Source of the DNA: Salinicoccus halodurans | Lineage (GTDB): Bacteria; Bacillota; Bacilli; Staphylococcales; Salinicoccaceae | Reading direction: 5' to 3' | Assembly: GCF_900114445.1 (NCBI RefSeq) | Contig: NZ_FOTB01000004.1 | Span: 1-64,000, forward strand | Length of the DNA: 64,000 nucleotides | Shown: positions 52,074 through 61,628 of the stretch, piece after piece | How the letters are laid out: each line of letters opens with the position of its first letter | Numbering within the stretch: the stretch's first letter is position 1 | The notes under the pieces: generated by a model | The model's input: the letters and a program-made list of their open reading frames with translations, nothing else | What the model was told of the DNA's origin: nothing | Database searches by the model: none | Position numbers and translations under genes: made by a program

Positions 52074-52180
52074 GGAATGCTCCTTTCCTGACTTCGTATT
52101 CCGAAACTTTCATTCAAAACTACGTCCCGTTTCCTGCGGGACTTTTATTCATCCAAAACCCATTCTGCCAATAAAAACCC

Positions 52181-53536
52181 CTAGCCGATCAAAATCCGCT
52201 CTTTCGGGTAGTGGTAAGGCAGTTCGTGCTGGCGGCCGCCGATGCTGAACAGGAATGAGATGAAGCCGATGCGCCCGATGAACATGAACATCATGATGAT
52301 GACTTTGCTCGGTGCGCTCAAGTCATCGGTGATGCCGGTGGACAGTCCGCATGTCCCGAAGGCGCTGGTGACTTCGAATATGACATCGATCAGGTCGAAT
52401 CTGCTGTCCTCAATCACGACGATGGACACGATGCCTGAAAATACGAGCAGCACTGCGAGTGATACGACGGCGAATGCGCGACGCATATCCTCCTGTGCAA
52501 TCTCCCGGTTGAATACGTTAACCCGCTCGCGGCCACGGCTGAATGCGATCAGGAACAAAATCAGCAGCGCAAATGTCGTCGTCCGGATGCCGCCTCCGGC
52601 GGAGCTCGGGCTCGCGCCGATGAACATGAGTCCGCTCATGACGACCTGTGTGCCGTCGGCGAAAAATGCAGGATCGACCGTCGTCAGTCCCCCGCTCCGG
52701 GTGGTGGACGAGGCGAAGAAGCTGTTCGAGAGCGTTTTGAACCATGAATCGTTTTGAAAATAATTCTGTGATTCCATGACGAATATGAAGAACGTACCGA
52801 CCGCGAGCAGCAGGCCGTATGTCGATGTCGTCACCTTGGTGAACAGCGAGAAGCGGAACTTTTTCTGCCGCCTGCTGAAATACTCGCGGAGTTCTATCAG
52901 CACGGGGAACCCGATGGCGCCTGACATGATCTGCAGCATGACGACGAACTGCAGAAAATAGCTTTCCGTATATTCTATCAATGAATTATCGAACAGTGCC
53001 ATACCGGCATTGGTCGTGGCGGAAACGGACAGGAAGATTCCCGTCATGAGTGAATAGCCGATGTCGCCGGAAATATTCATGAAATAGATGACATATATGA
53101 ATGCGCCGACGACCTCGATGAAAATCAGTGTCTTGAATATTTCCACGACCAGTTTGACGGCGCCGGCCATCTTTACCTGGTTGTTGTCGACCATGATCTG
53201 CATGCGTTCACGGAGACCAATGCGGCGGCCGAAGAACACCCAGATGAGTGTGCCGAGCGCCATGATGCCGATGCCGCCGAGGTTCATGATCAGCATGATC
53301 ACGATGTATCCGCCGCCGTTGAATGTTTCCGAAATGCTCACCGGAGTGAGCCCTGTCACGGATAATGCCGAGGCGGCCACGAATACTGTGTCGATCAGCT
53401 GGATGTCTTTTATACCACGGTAGAATAGAGGAAAACTTAAAAATATCGTGGCGATGAACAGAGCCAGCAGGTAGTAGACGAATATCCATCGCTGGGGACT
53501 CATCTTGTAGAAAAACTCTTTAAACCATTTAAGCAT
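52181..53536 (-). CDS. ktrB: TrkH/KtrB-family potassium channel subunit
   Basis: Membrane pore protein of 451 aa for K+ uptake. Four filter-like loops are visible: SALSVTGLTPV (about 56), SVSATTNAGMALF (about 166), SSTTRSGGLTTV (about 275) and SAFGTCGLSTGI (about 390), each with the conserved Gly. About eight membrane spans surround them. This is the KtrB/KtrD pattern rather than TrkG/H of proteobacteria. It needs a cytosolic RCK protein (KtrA/KtrC) that is not encoded in the window. Location next to htrA agrees with the staphylococcal core order. It is a single-gene unit with about 170 bp to the HtrA terminator. Confidence 0.9.
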   Translation of the reverse strand: MLKWFKEFFYKMSPQRWIFVYYLLALFIATIFLSFPLFYRGIKDIQLIDTVFVAASALSVTGLTPVSISETFNGGGYIVIMLIMNLGGIGIMALGTLIWVFFGRRIGLRERMQIMVDNNQVKMAGAVKLVVEIFKTLIFIEVVGAFIYVIYFMNISGDIGYSLMTGIFLSVSATTNAGMALFDNSLIEYTESYFLQFVVMLQIMSGAIGFPVLIELREYFSRRQKKFRFSLFTKVTTSTYGLLLAVGTFFIFVMESQNYFQNDSWFKTLSNSFFASSTTRSGGLTTVDPAFFADGTQVVMSGLMFIGASPSSAGGGIRTTTFALLILFLIAFSRGRERVNVFNREIAQEDMRRAFAVVSLAVLLVFSGIVSIVVIEDSRFDLIDVIFEVTSAFGTCGLSTGITDDLSAPSKVIIMMFMFIGRIGFISFLFSIGGRQHELPYHYPKERILIG

Positions 53537-53674
53537 CGATGCACCTTCTTTCGATTACATCCAGTATACAAAAAATAATTTCAAAAAACATCCCAATTTT
53601 GAAGAGAACCTGGACATCCCGCTAATTACATCCATACCCGTTTTCGCGCGGATACCCGGATTTTCTTCAACAAA

Positions 53675-53702
53675 AGAAAAAACCGGCCTCCCGGCCGGTC
53701 TG
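53675..53702 (-). terminator. Terminator of the htrA gene
   Basis: The stem ACCGGCC / GGCCGGT (53682-53688 with 53693-53699) has a 4-nt loop and is followed on the minus strand by TTTTTTC. It lies immediately after the stop codon region. Confidence 0.85.
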
Positions 53703-53707
53703 AAAGC

Positions 53708-55639
53708 TTACTCCAGAGTGACTGTCGTCTCCTGGAGTTCACCGTTTCTGTAGTACTCTATCGTCATTTCTTCGCCTTTTTCCTTTTCATAGTACAGGTA
53801 TTTACGGAGTTCCAGCATGTTCGGTATCGCTTCGCCGTCTAGGCTCACGATGACGTCATACTGCTGGAGTCCGGCGTCTGCCGCCGGTGTGCCTTCCTGG
53901 ACGTTGCTCACGATGACGCCTTCTGTGACGTCTTCAGGGAGGTTCATCTCACCGACCAGTATTTCAGCCGGCACCGTGTACAGGTCCTGCAGCTGGATGC
54001 CGAGATAAGGGCGTGTGACTTCGCCGTTCTCCTCGAGCTGCGTCACGATCTCCTTGACTTCGTTGGACGGGATCGCGAATCCGATGCCTTCAACGGTCGG
54101 CATGCTGATCTTCATCGAGTTGATGCCGATCAGGTTGCCGCTGGCGTTGACGAGTGCACCGCCGGAGTTACCCGGGTTGATCGCCGCGTCGGTCTGGATA
54201 ACGTTGGCTTCCCAGTCATAGTTGCCGTCGCCGTCGATATCGACAGGCACGCTGCGGTCAAGGCCGGAAACGATGCCGCGGGATACGGAGCCGGAGAACG
54301 CTTCTCCGAGCGGTGAACCGATTGCGATGGCAGTTTCGCCGACGAGCAGTTCATCGCTGTTGGCAAACTCGATCGCGCTGTCGATCTCACCGCGGTCGAC
54401 TTCAAGCACCGCAAGATCGGTCCATACGTCAGCGCCGACGATTGACGCGGAAAGCTGTTCACCGGATTCCAGGTTGACCTGGAGCTCTTCGGCACCTTCC
54501 ACAACGTGGTTGTTCGTGACGATGTATGCCTTGTCATCCGTCAGTTTGTAGATGACACCCGAGCCTGTGCCCGCTTCCTCCGGTTCTGCTTCCGAATTTT
54601 CCGTCATCCCCGGCATGAACTGGCCGGCCTTCTGCAGATTGATGACCGAAACTACGGACTGCTTCGCCTTCTGGATGGCAGCAGTCGTATCCGTCACTTC
54701 TTTTTCAGTGTTGCCGCTGTCTTCCTGGATCTGCTCCTTGATGTTGTCGATCTCTTCGCGGGCCTGATCCGACATTGCCTCCTGGTCAGATTCGACGGCC
54801 GTCTGCTCGCCTTCCTGGATGCCGGTGCCGCCGTCTTCGCCCCCGTCACCGAAGAAGTTGAATAAAAGGATTACAGCGAGGGCGCCGAGCGCCCCCATGA
54901 TGAGCGGAAGCAGCAGTGCACCGAGGCAGCCTTTGCGTCGTCCGCCGCCTGAGCCTTTTCCGTCATTCCCCGGCGGATTGCCGTCGCCGTCTCTCTGGGT
55001 GCGGTCCGGCTCGTTCGGGCCGATATTGTCCCCGCCGTCGTTGCCCGCCGGTATCACACCAACGCCGCCGGCCGGTGCGGAGCGGTCTTCGTAGCCGCTC
55101 TCCCCCGGACCGTAGTCACGATCGGGATCAGCTTCGCCCTTCTGCTCCTGGGTCGGCCGATTCGGGTCGGGGGTCGGACTCGCGTTCTTTGCAGGATCCG
55201 TGCCGGGTTCCCGGTCAGGACCCGCATCCGGGTTCGGCTGCGGATTCTGGTTCGGGTTCAAGTCCGGATCGGTATATGGCTCCAGATTCGGATCCTCCTC
55301 CGGAATAGCGCTCCCACGCCCGTCCGGGTTGTCACCGCGTGCATTGCCGGTGCCGAGCGGCGGGTTCAGATCGTCATCTCCGGGCCTTCCGGAACTGCCG
55401 GCAGATGCGCTGTCTCCGGCTGTACGGTCTTCATTCCCGTTACCATTCCTGCGGGCTTCGGGGCCGCTCTGGGATTCACGCATGCGCTCTGCTTCCTGCT
55501 GGCGGCGCGCCTGCTCCCGGGGGGATTCATCCGGTCCGAATTCCCTTCCGTCCGCCGGACGGCTATCTTCTTCTGAAAACACTCTGCGTTTGCGGCGATA
55601 CTGTTCTCTCGGAATAATGTGTTTCTCTCCTCTTTCCAA
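53708..55639 (-). CDS. htrA: HtrA-like serine protease with long cytoplasmic N-terminus
   Basis: Membrane-anchored quality-control protease of 643 aa. A long hydrophilic N-terminus (1-237), rich in Pro, Asp, Asn, Gly and Arg with repeat-like DPNLNPN runs, precedes one membrane span (about 238-264, GCLGALLLPLIMGALGALAV). A coil-rich linker follows, then a trypsin-like domain with catalytic triad His378 (TNNHVVEG), Asp408 (WTDLAVLEV) and Ser492 (NPGNSGGALV), and a C-terminal PDZ domain (about 545-640). All catalytic residues are intact, so it should degrade misfolded exported proteins. The N-terminus is much longer than in Bacillus HtrA but resembles the extended forms of staphylococci. It is a single-gene unit between terC and ktrB, matching staphylococcal order. 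Confidence 0.93.
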   Translation of the reverse strand: MERGEKHIIPREQYRRKRRVFSEEDSRPADGREFGPDESPREQARRQQEAERMRESQSGPEARRNGNGNEDRTAGDSASAGSSGRPGDDDLNPPLGTGNARGDNPDGRGSAIPEEDPNLEPYTDPDLNPNQNPQPNPDAGPDREPGTDPAKNASPTPDPNRPTQEQKGEADPDRDYGPGESGYEDRSAPAGGVGVIPAGNDGGDNIGPNEPDRTQRDGDGNPPGNDGKGSGGGRRKGCLGALLLPLIMGALGALAVILLFNFFGDGGEDGGTGIQEGEQTAVESDQEAMSDQAREEIDNIKEQIQEDSGNTEKEVTDTTAAIQKAKQSVVSVINLQKAGQFMPGMTENSEAEPEEAGTGSGVIYKLTDDKAYIVTNNHVVEGAEELQVNLESGEQLSASIVGADVWTDLAVLEVDRGEIDSAIEFANSDELLVGETAIAIGSPLGEAFSGSVSRGIVSGLDRSVPVDIDGDGNYDWEANVIQTDAAINPGNSGGALVNASGNLIGINSMKISMPTVEGIGFAIPSNEVKEIVTQLEENGEVTRPYLGIQLQDLYTVPAEILVGEMNLPEDVTEGVIVSNVQEGTPAADAGLQQYDVIVSLDGEAIPNMLELRKYLYYEKEKGEEMTIEYYRNGELQETTVTLE

Positions 55640-55689
55640 GTGCGACGCCTCCTGTCAAAAAAATGAACTTAAGTTACATTATAAAGGCT

Positions 55690-56475
55690 TTAATAGTTGC
55701 TTTCCACTGTTTTGCCGCCACCGTCGTCATTCTTGCTTGAGAACCAGCCGACAGCGATGATGATGATCATGACTGCCCAGAAGATGAGCTTCCATGTTGT
55801 GGAATGCGGGAAGTCATGCGGGAGGATGCCAATCTGATCATGCGCCAGTGTAAGCACTGCCAGTTTTACGCCGACCCACCCGACAATGACGAATGCCGCT
55901 ATCTCGAGGCCCGGTTTTTTCTGGAGGATCTCGACGAACCATGTCGCAAAGAACCTCATGATGATGACACCGATCAGACCGCCGATGAGCATGACCGTAT
56001 ACTGTCCGGCATTGACGCCGAAGATGTCGCCGCCGATTTCAGGCAGTGCAAGCGCGATTGCCGCGGCTGCCAGGATGGAGTCGATCGCAAACGCGATGTC
56101 GGCGAGTTCGACTTTGAACACTGTCATCCAGAAGCCGCTGCCTTTTTGCTTCTGCGCAACTTCCTCCAGTTCTTCCTGATCGGTCTGCCCCTGTTTTATC
56201 TTGACGAGATGCGATATTGATACGTAGAAGAGGTACAGTGCACCGAGTGCCTGCATCCACCACCACTGTACGAGAAAGACAAGTAAAAGAATTGCGATCA
56301 TACGGAATACGAACGCACCGAAAAGTCCGTAGAAGAGCGCCTTTTTACGCTTTTCCGGATCCAGGTGCTTGACCATCACTGCAAGGACGACAGCGTTGTC
56401 CGCCGCGAGCAGGCCTTCGAGCACGATAAGAACGATAAGTACCCATGAATACTCGAGTAATACTGCAAAATCCAT
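55690..56475 (-). CDS. TerC-family membrane protein (probable manganese exporter)
   Basis: Integral membrane protein of 261 aa with about seven spans. The two diagnostic acidic motifs are EGLLAADNAVVLAVMVKHL (about 20-38) and VELADIAFAIDSILAAAA (about 115-135). Such TerC proteins (YceF/YkoY type) export Mn2+ or load it onto secreted enzymes. The frame opens 168 bp earlier at 56643, but that part runs through the riboswitch. AGGAGG eight bases before the ATG at 56475 is clearly the true start. It is controlled by the yybP-ykoY element directly upstream, which strongly supports a manganese role. It is followed closely by htrA in the same direction. Confidence 0.92.
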   Translation of the reverse strand: MDFAVLLEYSWVLIVLIVLEGLLAADNAVVLAVMVKHLDPEKRKKALFYGLFGAFVFRMIAILLLVFLVQWWWMQALGALYLFYVSISHLVKIKQGQTDQEELEEVAQKQKGSGFWMTVFKVELADIAFAIDSILAAAAIALALPEIGGDIFGVNAGQYTVMLIGGLIGVIIMRFFATWFVEILQKKPGLEIAAFVIVGWVGVKLAVLTLAHDQIGILPHDFPHSTTWKLIFWAVMIIIIAVGWFSSKNDDGGGKTVESNY

Positions 56476-56509
56476 AAAAATTCCTCCTGAAAAATTATTG
56501 ACTGCAACA

Positions 56510-56662
56510 AAAAAGAGACCCGGAGCCGGAATCCGCGCACGTCTGCGTGCAGATTCGGCCAAGGTCTCACGATACAATGCATCAACATTGCTCAATGCAC
56601 CGGGATTTCTCCGTAATGACGATGCATTGATGGGTCGCCCCATCCGTTACTCCCCTTCTCCG
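56510..56662 (-). promoter_or_regulatory. yybP-ykoY manganese riboswitch upstream of terC
   Basis: Read on the minus strand, AAGGGGAGTAACGG (plus 56644-56657) opens the aptamer, TCGTCATTACGGAG supplies the second conserved loop, and CGTGAGACCTTGGCC closes it (plus about 56558-56571). These are the conserved blocks of the yybP-ykoY class, which binds Mn2+. A downstream stem pairs GAGACC (56563-56568) with GGTCTC (56515-56520) and is followed by TTTTTT, giving an intrinsic terminator that the ligand-bound aptamer should prevent. It lies 35 bp before the terC ATG, the usual partner of this class. Confidence 0.9.
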
Positions 56663-56786
56663 ATGGCAGGTTTTGAAAACCCGTGGTTTCCGTCCGCTGC
56701 CGGGAAAGGTGCTGTGCTTATTTTTGTCACTTTCATAAGTCATCATTTAATATAAAGCAAACGCCCATAAAAGTAAAGTGAATTCA

Positions 56787-58349
56787 CTACAGCATGCTGT
56801 ATAATTTTATTTCAGGATATTTGTCCGTGAACCACCGTGTGGCGAATTCATTTTCGAATAAAAATACCTTCCGGTCGTAGCGGTCGAGCACCAGGTTGGA
56901 CCGAGGCGAATTCATCGATTCCCTGATGTCTTCCTCGTTTTCGACCCAGCGGGCGATCTTCTTGCCGACCGGCTCCATGATGACGTCCGTGTTGTACTCG
57001 TTCTTCATGCGGTGTTCGAACACCTCGAACTGGAGCTGTCCGACCGCGCCCAGTATCGGCTGATTCGTATGCATCGTCTTGTAGTACTGGATGGTCCCTT
57101 CCTGCACGAGCTGTTCGATGCCCTTGTAGAAGTGCTTCTGCTTCATGACGTTCTTGGCTGACACTTTCATGAACAGTTCCGGCGTGAACTGCGGCAGTGC
57201 CTCGAACTCGACCTTTTTGGCACCCGGGCCGTACAGCGTATCGCCGATCTGGTAGGTGCCCGTATCATAGAGGCCGATGATGTCGCCCGCGTAGGCTTCG
57301 TTCACCGTTTCGGTGTCGTCGGCCATGAACATCGTGGCTCTCGACACTTTCGACTTCCTGCCGGTCCGCGCGAGTGTGGCGTCCATGCCGCGCGTGAATT
57401 TCCCGGACACGATGCGCATGAATGCGAGCCTGTCGCGGTGGCGCGGGTCCATGTTGGCCTGGATCTTGAAGATGAAGCCGGTGAATGCATCATCCAGCGG
57501 TTCGATTTCAGTATCCTCCTTCGTCTGCCTTGACGTCGGCATCGGTGCGAAGTCGACATACGTACCGAGGAATTCCTCGATGCCGAACGTGGAGAGTGCG
57601 GAACCGAAGAAGACCGGTGTCAGGTCCCCTGTCGAGATTTTCTCCTTATCGAAGTCGTCGCCCGCTTCCTCAACCAGCATGAATTCCTCCACTGCTGTCT
57701 GGAATGCTTCATCCGCTTCGATCGGATGATTTTCTTTTAGTCCGTAGTCATCCGTCAACTGGAGCTTTTCTTCCTCCCTGTACGGGTTGATGGTACGATC
57801 CTTGCGGTTGATGATGCCGAAGAAGCTCTGGCCCATTCCGACCGGCCATGTCATCGGATACGTTTCGATCTCGAGTGTCGATTCGATCTCCTCAAGCAGT
57901 TCGAACGGCTCTTTGCCCATGCGGTCGAGCTTGTTGATGAACGTGAAGATCGGGATACCGCGCATTTTACATACTTTGAAGAGCTTGAGCGTCTGGGGCT
58001 CGATTCCCTTGGCCGCATCGATGACCATGACGGCGGAGTCCACCGCCATGAGTGTACGGTATGTATCCTCCGAGAAGTCCTCGTGCCCCGGGGTATCGAG
58101 GATGTTGATCTTGTAGCCGTCGAAATCAAACTGCATGACGGAACTTGTCACACTGATGCCGCGTTCCTGCTCGACTTTCATCCAGTCGGAAGTTGCGAAC
58201 TTGTTCGATTTCTTGCCCTTCACGGTCCCCGCTTCGCGGATGGCGCCGCCGAACAGGAGGAGCTTCTCCGTGAGCGTCGTCTTCCCGGCATCCGGGTGGG
58301 AGATGATGGCAAACGTCTTCCTTTTTTCTATTTCCTGTGTCAAATTCAT
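56787..58349 (-). CDS. prfC: Peptide chain release factor 3
   Basis: Translational GTPase of 520 aa that recycles RF1/RF2 after peptide release. The P-loop [12 protein letters not shown] (17-28), switch I/II region with [12 protein letters not shown] and [15 protein letters not shown], and [12 protein letters not shown] for nucleotide specificity are all intact. The full RF3 domain set follows and ends in [20 protein letters not shown]. Length and motifs are normal. TAAGGAG lies seven bases before the ATG. The YueH-like gene upstream ends 10 bp earlier, so these two and murE form one minus-strand transcript. No anomaly was seen. Confidence 0.96.
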   Translation of the reverse strand: MNLTQEIEKRKTFAIISHPDAGKTTLTEKLLLFGGAIREAGTVKGKKSNKFATSDWMKVEQERGISVTSSVMQFDFDGYKINILDTPGHEDFSEDTYRTLMAVDSAVMVIDAAKGIEPQTLKLFKVCKMRGIPIFTFINKLDRMGKEPFELLEEIESTLEIETYPMTWPVGMGQSFFGIINRKDRTINPYREEEKLQLTDDYGLKENHPIEADEAFQTAVEEFMLVEEAGDDFDKEKISTGDLTPVFFGSALSTFGIEEFLGTYVDFAPMPTSRQTKEDTEIEPLDDAFTGFIFKIQANMDPRHRDRLAFMRIVSGKFTRGMDATLARTGRKSKVSRATMFMADDTETVNEAYAGDIIGLYDTGTYQIGDTLYGPGAKKVEFEALPQFTPELFMKVSAKNVMKQKHFYKGIEQLVQEGTIQYYKTMHTNQPILGAVGQLQFEVFEHRMKNEYNTDVIMEPVGKKIARWVENEEDIRESMNSPRSNLVLDRYDRKVFLFENEFATRWFTDKYPEIKLYSML

Positions 58350-58359
58350 AAAAATCTCC

Positions 58360-58602
58360 TTACTGTTTGTCTGCTGCGTCCATGAGCGTGCCGGCGATTT
58401 CGGCGCACTCGTCCTCGTCCATCATATGGAAGAGATGTGCGATGATTTCGTCCTCGGCGTCTTCACGCGGCAGTGCCTGGCTCAGTTCCAGGCTGAAATT
58501 GATGTACGGTATGCTGATGATGTATGTCTCTTTATCATTGTCGTATATATAGGCGGGTGCGGTCGCGCCGCCGATGTCAATCTTCGTCTGCTGCATATTC
58601 AT
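58360..58602 (-). CDS. Small YueH-like protein
   Basis: Protein of 80 aa, cytoplasmic, beginning [40 protein letters not shown]. It resembles the YueH-like family encoded between prfC and murE in staphylococci, and its place here is the same. The pattern is a beta-hairpin pair followed by two acidic helices ([27 protein letters not shown]). Function is unknown. It overlaps the end of murE by 26 bp and is therefore co-translated with it. Family assignment rests mostly on context. Confidence 0.7.
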   Translation of the reverse strand: MNMQQTKIDIGGATAPAYIYDNDKETYIISIPYINFSLELSQALPREDAEDEIIAHLFHMMDEDECAEIAGTLMDAADKQ

Positions 58603-60070
58603 CGCTCCTGTATCTGCGGTACGCGGCGTCCAGTGCTATCAGGTCATCGCGGTGCGGCACTTTAACGTAATCTTCCATGATTTGGTACGGTTCGCGGCCC
58701 TTGCAAGCCAGCACGATCGTGTCTCCGGGTGCGGAGATTTCCACGGCGTGCCGGATGCCCGCCTCCCGGTCGGTGAAGGAACGGTAGTTCTCGTGCACCG
58801 CGCCTGCTTCAAGCGCTTTGACCAGCATTTCCGGGTCATCGTTGGCCGGATTGTCCGGTGTGAATATCGCATAGTCGGCGCGGGTTGAGATCTGTCCCAT
58901 CTCTTTTGCTTTCGTCATGTCCCGCTCCCCCGTCATGCCGACAAGGAAGATCAGGCGGCCGGTGACGAAGGGTTCTATCGTGTCGATGATTTTATCCAGC
59001 GCGTCCGGTGTATGGGCGAAATCGATGACGATGTCGACCGGCAGTTCCGGATCGAGCACTTCAAGCCGGCCCTCGACCGGTTCCATATGGGCGACCGCCC
59101 CCGCGATGCGGGCGAGCTTATAGCCCTGCAGCCATTCGCTGATGACGGCACACATCAGGTTCTGGATGTTGAAGTAGCCGATGAACGGCGAATTGATATG
59201 GAACGGCCCGTCCGGGGTATTGAGTGTAAAGTTGAACCCTTCGAGCGTCCCTTCGATGTCCGACGGCCAGAAGTCCGCCCCGCTGTCCATGCCGTAGGAG
59301 ATGACTTCATGCGGCGTCATGGCGCTGTAGCGTTCCGACCACGGGTCGTCGTTGTTCACTATGATGTATTTACGGTCGCGCACGTTCTGCCCCATCTGGG
59401 AGAACAGCAGCCCTTTCACGTAGCCGTACTCATCCATGGTGTTATGGAAGTCCAGGTGATCCTGGGTAAGGTTCGTGAAGATGGTGATGTCGTAATCGAT
59501 GCCGAACGTCCGGCCGAGCTTCAGTGCATGCGATGAGACTTCCATCGTGAAGACTTCCGTCTCTGCGTCGTTGGCTTCTTTTAAGCGCTTGTGCAGCTTC
59601 GTCGTTTCCGGCGTCGTATTGATGCTGTCGTAGCGGTCTTCATTGATCATGAATCCGTTCGTCCCGAGGTACGCGCTGTTCTTGCCGAGCGAGCGGCTCA
59701 GGTTGTGGATCATCGTCGCCACGGTCGTCTTGCCGTTCGTGCCCGTCACGCCGATCATCGTCTGGCTCTCGTGCGGGAAGCCGAAGATGTACTCGGCAAA
59801 AAGCGCCGCCACTTTGGACGGATCTTTGACGATGAGCAGTCCTGCATCTTCAGGCAGGCCGATGTAGCGGTCCGTCACGATGAAGCGGCATCCGGCTTCG
59901 ACTGCTTTCGGGATGAAGTTGTATCCGTCGACCTGGTGTCCGCGCAGTGCAACGAAAACGGAACGGGCATCCGCTTCCCGCGAGTCCGTCGTAATGTTCG
60001 TCACAGTGTCCGGAAATTCGCCATATGCGGTTTTTATTTTCAGTAAAGAAATCAGCGTCTTCGAATTCAT
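58577..60070 (-). CDS. murE: UDP-MurNAc-tripeptide synthetase, L-lysine type
   Basis: Cytosolic Mur ligase of 497 aa that adds the third residue to the peptidoglycan stem peptide using ATP. The ATP loop is GTNGKTT (about 110-116). TTPET, EVSSHAL and LTQDHLDFH are the UDP-MurNAc and metal-binding segments. Lys of VKGLLFSQM is the carbamylated lysine candidate. The specificity motif reads DNPAND (about 406-411); DNPR marks diaminopimelate enzymes, so this is the lysine type, as in staphylococci. A GTG opens the frame at 60082, but AGGTGG eight bases before the ATG at 60070 favours that start. It is first of murE, yueH-like and prfC. Confidence 0.95.
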   Translation of the reverse strand: MNSKTLISLLKIKTAYGEFPDTVTNITTDSREADARSVFVALRGHQVDGYNFIPKAVEAGCRFIVTDRYIGLPEDAGLLIVKDPSKVAALFAEYIFGFPHESQTMIGVTGTNGKTTVATMIHNLSRSLGKNSAYLGTNGFMINEDRYDSINTTPETTKLHKRLKEANDAETEVFTMEVSSHALKLGRTFGIDYDITIFTNLTQDHLDFHNTMDEYGYVKGLLFSQMGQNVRDRKYIIVNNDDPWSERYSAMTPHEVISYGMDSGADFWPSDIEGTLEGFNFTLNTPDGPFHINSPFIGYFNIQNLMCAVISEWLQGYKLARIAGAVAHMEPVEGRLEVLDPELPVDIVIDFAHTPDALDKIIDTIEPFVTGRLIFLVGMTGERDMTKAKEMGQISTRADYAIFTPDNPANDDPEMLVKALEAGAVHENYRSFTDREAGIRHAVEISAPGDTIVLACKGREPYQIMEDYVKVPHRDDLIALDAAYRRYRSDEYAADED

Positions 60071-60096
60071 GTTTCCTGCCACCTTTCAACTTTTAT

Positions 60097-60102
60097 ATTA
60101 TA
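60097..60102 (-). promoter_or_regulatory. -10 box of the murE promoter
   Basis: A perfect TATAAT on the minus strand lies 26 bp before the murE start. No good -35 is visible at standard spacing (TGTCAA-like about 18 bp upstream). Confidence 0.45.
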
Positions 60103-60132
60103 CAATATTAATGGTGTGTTTGACAGAGATAA

Positions 60133-60162
60133 TTGACAGATGCGGTTTATGGAAAGTATTGT
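60133..60162 (+). promoter_or_regulatory. Candidate sigma-A promoter of the ltaA-like gene
   Basis: TTGACA at 60133-60138 is followed after 18 bp by TATTGT (60157-60162). A second TTGACA lies 14 bp upstream. The expected 5' leader is about 45 nt before the ATG at 60213. Confidence 0.5.
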
Positions 60163-60212
60163 TATACATGATCTGATTGGGGTGTCAATTCTGATTGACG
60201 AAGGTGAAAATG

Positions 60213-61490
60213 ATGAAAAATGACTTGAAGAAAAAAAGATTTTGGAAACTCGCTTTAATATTATTCCTGACCGAGATGGTGCGGGGGATGTTCATTCTGA
60301 GCTATCTGCCCGCCCTGCCGACGATCGGGCTGATTTCGATCGGACTGAGCTCGATCGTGATCACGATGCACTATGTGCTCGATTCGGTCACGAACGTCTG
60401 GCTCGGTTTCCTGATACGGAAGATCGGTGAGGTCTGGACGATGCTGCTGAGCTATTTCATCGGCATCGGCGCAATGGTTGCGGTCGGCTTCGACCAGAGT
60501 TTCTGGACGCTGCTCGCTGCAGCGTGCCTGCTCGGCATCAGCGTCTGTCCGATATGGATCATGGCACTGTCCAATGTCGAGGAGAAGAGCCGCGGGCGCG
60601 ATATGGGTCTCGTGTTCTTCTCGTGGCTGACCGGGCTCGGCGCCGGGATGGTGACGATGAACTTCCTGATCGGCATATTCGCGGAAGAAGCGGTGTTCTC
60701 GATGGCCGGCGTGTTCGTCGTCAATCTGCTCGTCTTCCTCGTGCTGCCGGGCAACCGGAAGGAAGTCGTGGAGGCGGTCGCCGATGACACGGTGGGTGCG
60801 AAAGTCGGCAATGATGTGTACAGCGTCGATCCGGAAGATAGCGGCTCATCTTCGAAACGCCGTGACAGAAGCGGCCGGAAGAAGCGTCTGCCGCTCCGTG
60901 ATACGTGGTTCATCCTGAAACACCATGCGAAAAACATGCCGGGCATCATGCTGCAGGGTCTCGGCGTCGGCATGCTGCTGCCTGTGCTGCCGACATACAT
61001 CACTTCTGAATTGTCGCTGAACTATTTCCAGTACACGTTCTTCATCCTCATCGTGTTCGGCCTGGTCGGCTTCAGCATGACCGTGCTGAGCCGGGCGCTC
61101 GACACCAATTCGGTGCGGCTGACGTTTGCTGTGATCTGCGGCGGATTCCTGATATATGCCGTCGGCATCATGTGGTTTTCGACGCTTGAGACGATCTGGC
61201 TGATCTTTGCGATCGCGAGCTTCATCGGGCTGTCCTACGGCATCATGCTGCCTGCTTGGAATAAATATCTCGCCGGCACGATCATGCAGGACAAGAGCGC
61301 CGAATCATGGGGCGTCATCAGTTCCGTGCAGGGCATCGGTGCGATGATCGGCCCGGCGCTCGGCGGACTGACGGCCGACCTGTTCGGCACCGTCGACGCC
61401 ACACTGCTCGCAAGCGGACTGATCTTCGTGCTGCTGTTTGTCTATTACGCCGTGCTGTTCGGACTGAGATGGCGGAGTGCTGCGGAATAG
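60213..61490 (+). CDS. ltaA: LtaA-like major facilitator (glycolipid flippase)
   Basis: MFS membrane protein of 425 aa with two bundles of six spans separated by a hydrophilic basic loop (about 195-235, SSSKRRDRSGRKKRLP). The start LALILFLTEMVRGMFILSYLP, the SYFIGIGAMVAVGF segment and SSVQGIGAMIGPALGGLTADLFG in the C-half agree with the LtaA family, which flips diglucosyl-diacylglycerol for lipoteichoic acid. AAGGTG six bases before the ATG at 60213 decides among three possible starts. It is divergent from murE, matching the staphylococcal neighbourhood, but the usual partner glycosyltransferase ugtP is not in the window. LtaA function is therefore likely but not certain. Confidence 0.82.
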   Translation: MKNDLKKKRFWKLALILFLTEMVRGMFILSYLPALPTIGLISIGLSSIVITMHYVLDSVTNVWLGFLIRKIGEVWTMLLSYFIGIGAMVAVGFDQSFWTLLAAACLLGISVCPIWIMALSNVEEKSRGRDMGLVFFSWLTGLGAGMVTMNFLIGIFAEEAVFSMAGVFVVNLLVFLVLPGNRKEVVEAVADDTVGAKVGNDVYSVDPEDSGSSSKRRDRSGRKKRLPLRDTWFILKHHAKNMPGIMLQGLGVGMLLPVLPTYITSELSLNYFQYTFFILIVFGLVGFSMTVLSRALDTNSVRLTFAVICGGFLIYAVGIMWFSTLETIWLIFAIASFIGLSYGIMLPAWNKYLAGTIMQDKSAESWGVISSVQGIGAMIGPALGGLTADLFGTVDATLLASGLIFVLLFVYYAVLFGLRWRSAAE

Positions 61491-61504
61491 CCGTGGAAAT
61501 GCGG

Positions 61505-61542
61505 AAACCGGAATCCTTTTTTGAAGGGGCTCCGGTTTTTTT
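61505..61542 (+). terminator. Terminator of the ltaA-like gene
   Basis: The stem AACCGGA / TCCGGTT (61506-61512 with 61531-61537) is followed by a T-run on the plus strand, 14 bp after the stop. Confidence 0.82.
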
Positions 61543-61585
61543 GTCGGTATTTTCAGTGTGATATACCTGTTTCATGTAAGCTTTC

Positions 61586-61626
61586 AAAAAACCACTTCCC
61601 CGTGTTATGCAGGAAAGTGGTTTTAT
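61586..61626 (-). terminator. Terminator of the small membrane protein gene
   Basis: AAAACCACTT (61588-61597) pairs with AAGTGGTTTT (61615-61624), extended by CC/GG, and on the minus strand is followed by TTTTTTG. It lies just past the stop at 61629. Confidence 0.82.
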
Positions 61627-61628
61627 TT

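Noticed and set aside
56476-56643. N-terminal extension of the TerC protein
   Set aside because: The region is the yybP-ykoY riboswitch and its terminator, and a strong ribosome site exists for the start at 56475.
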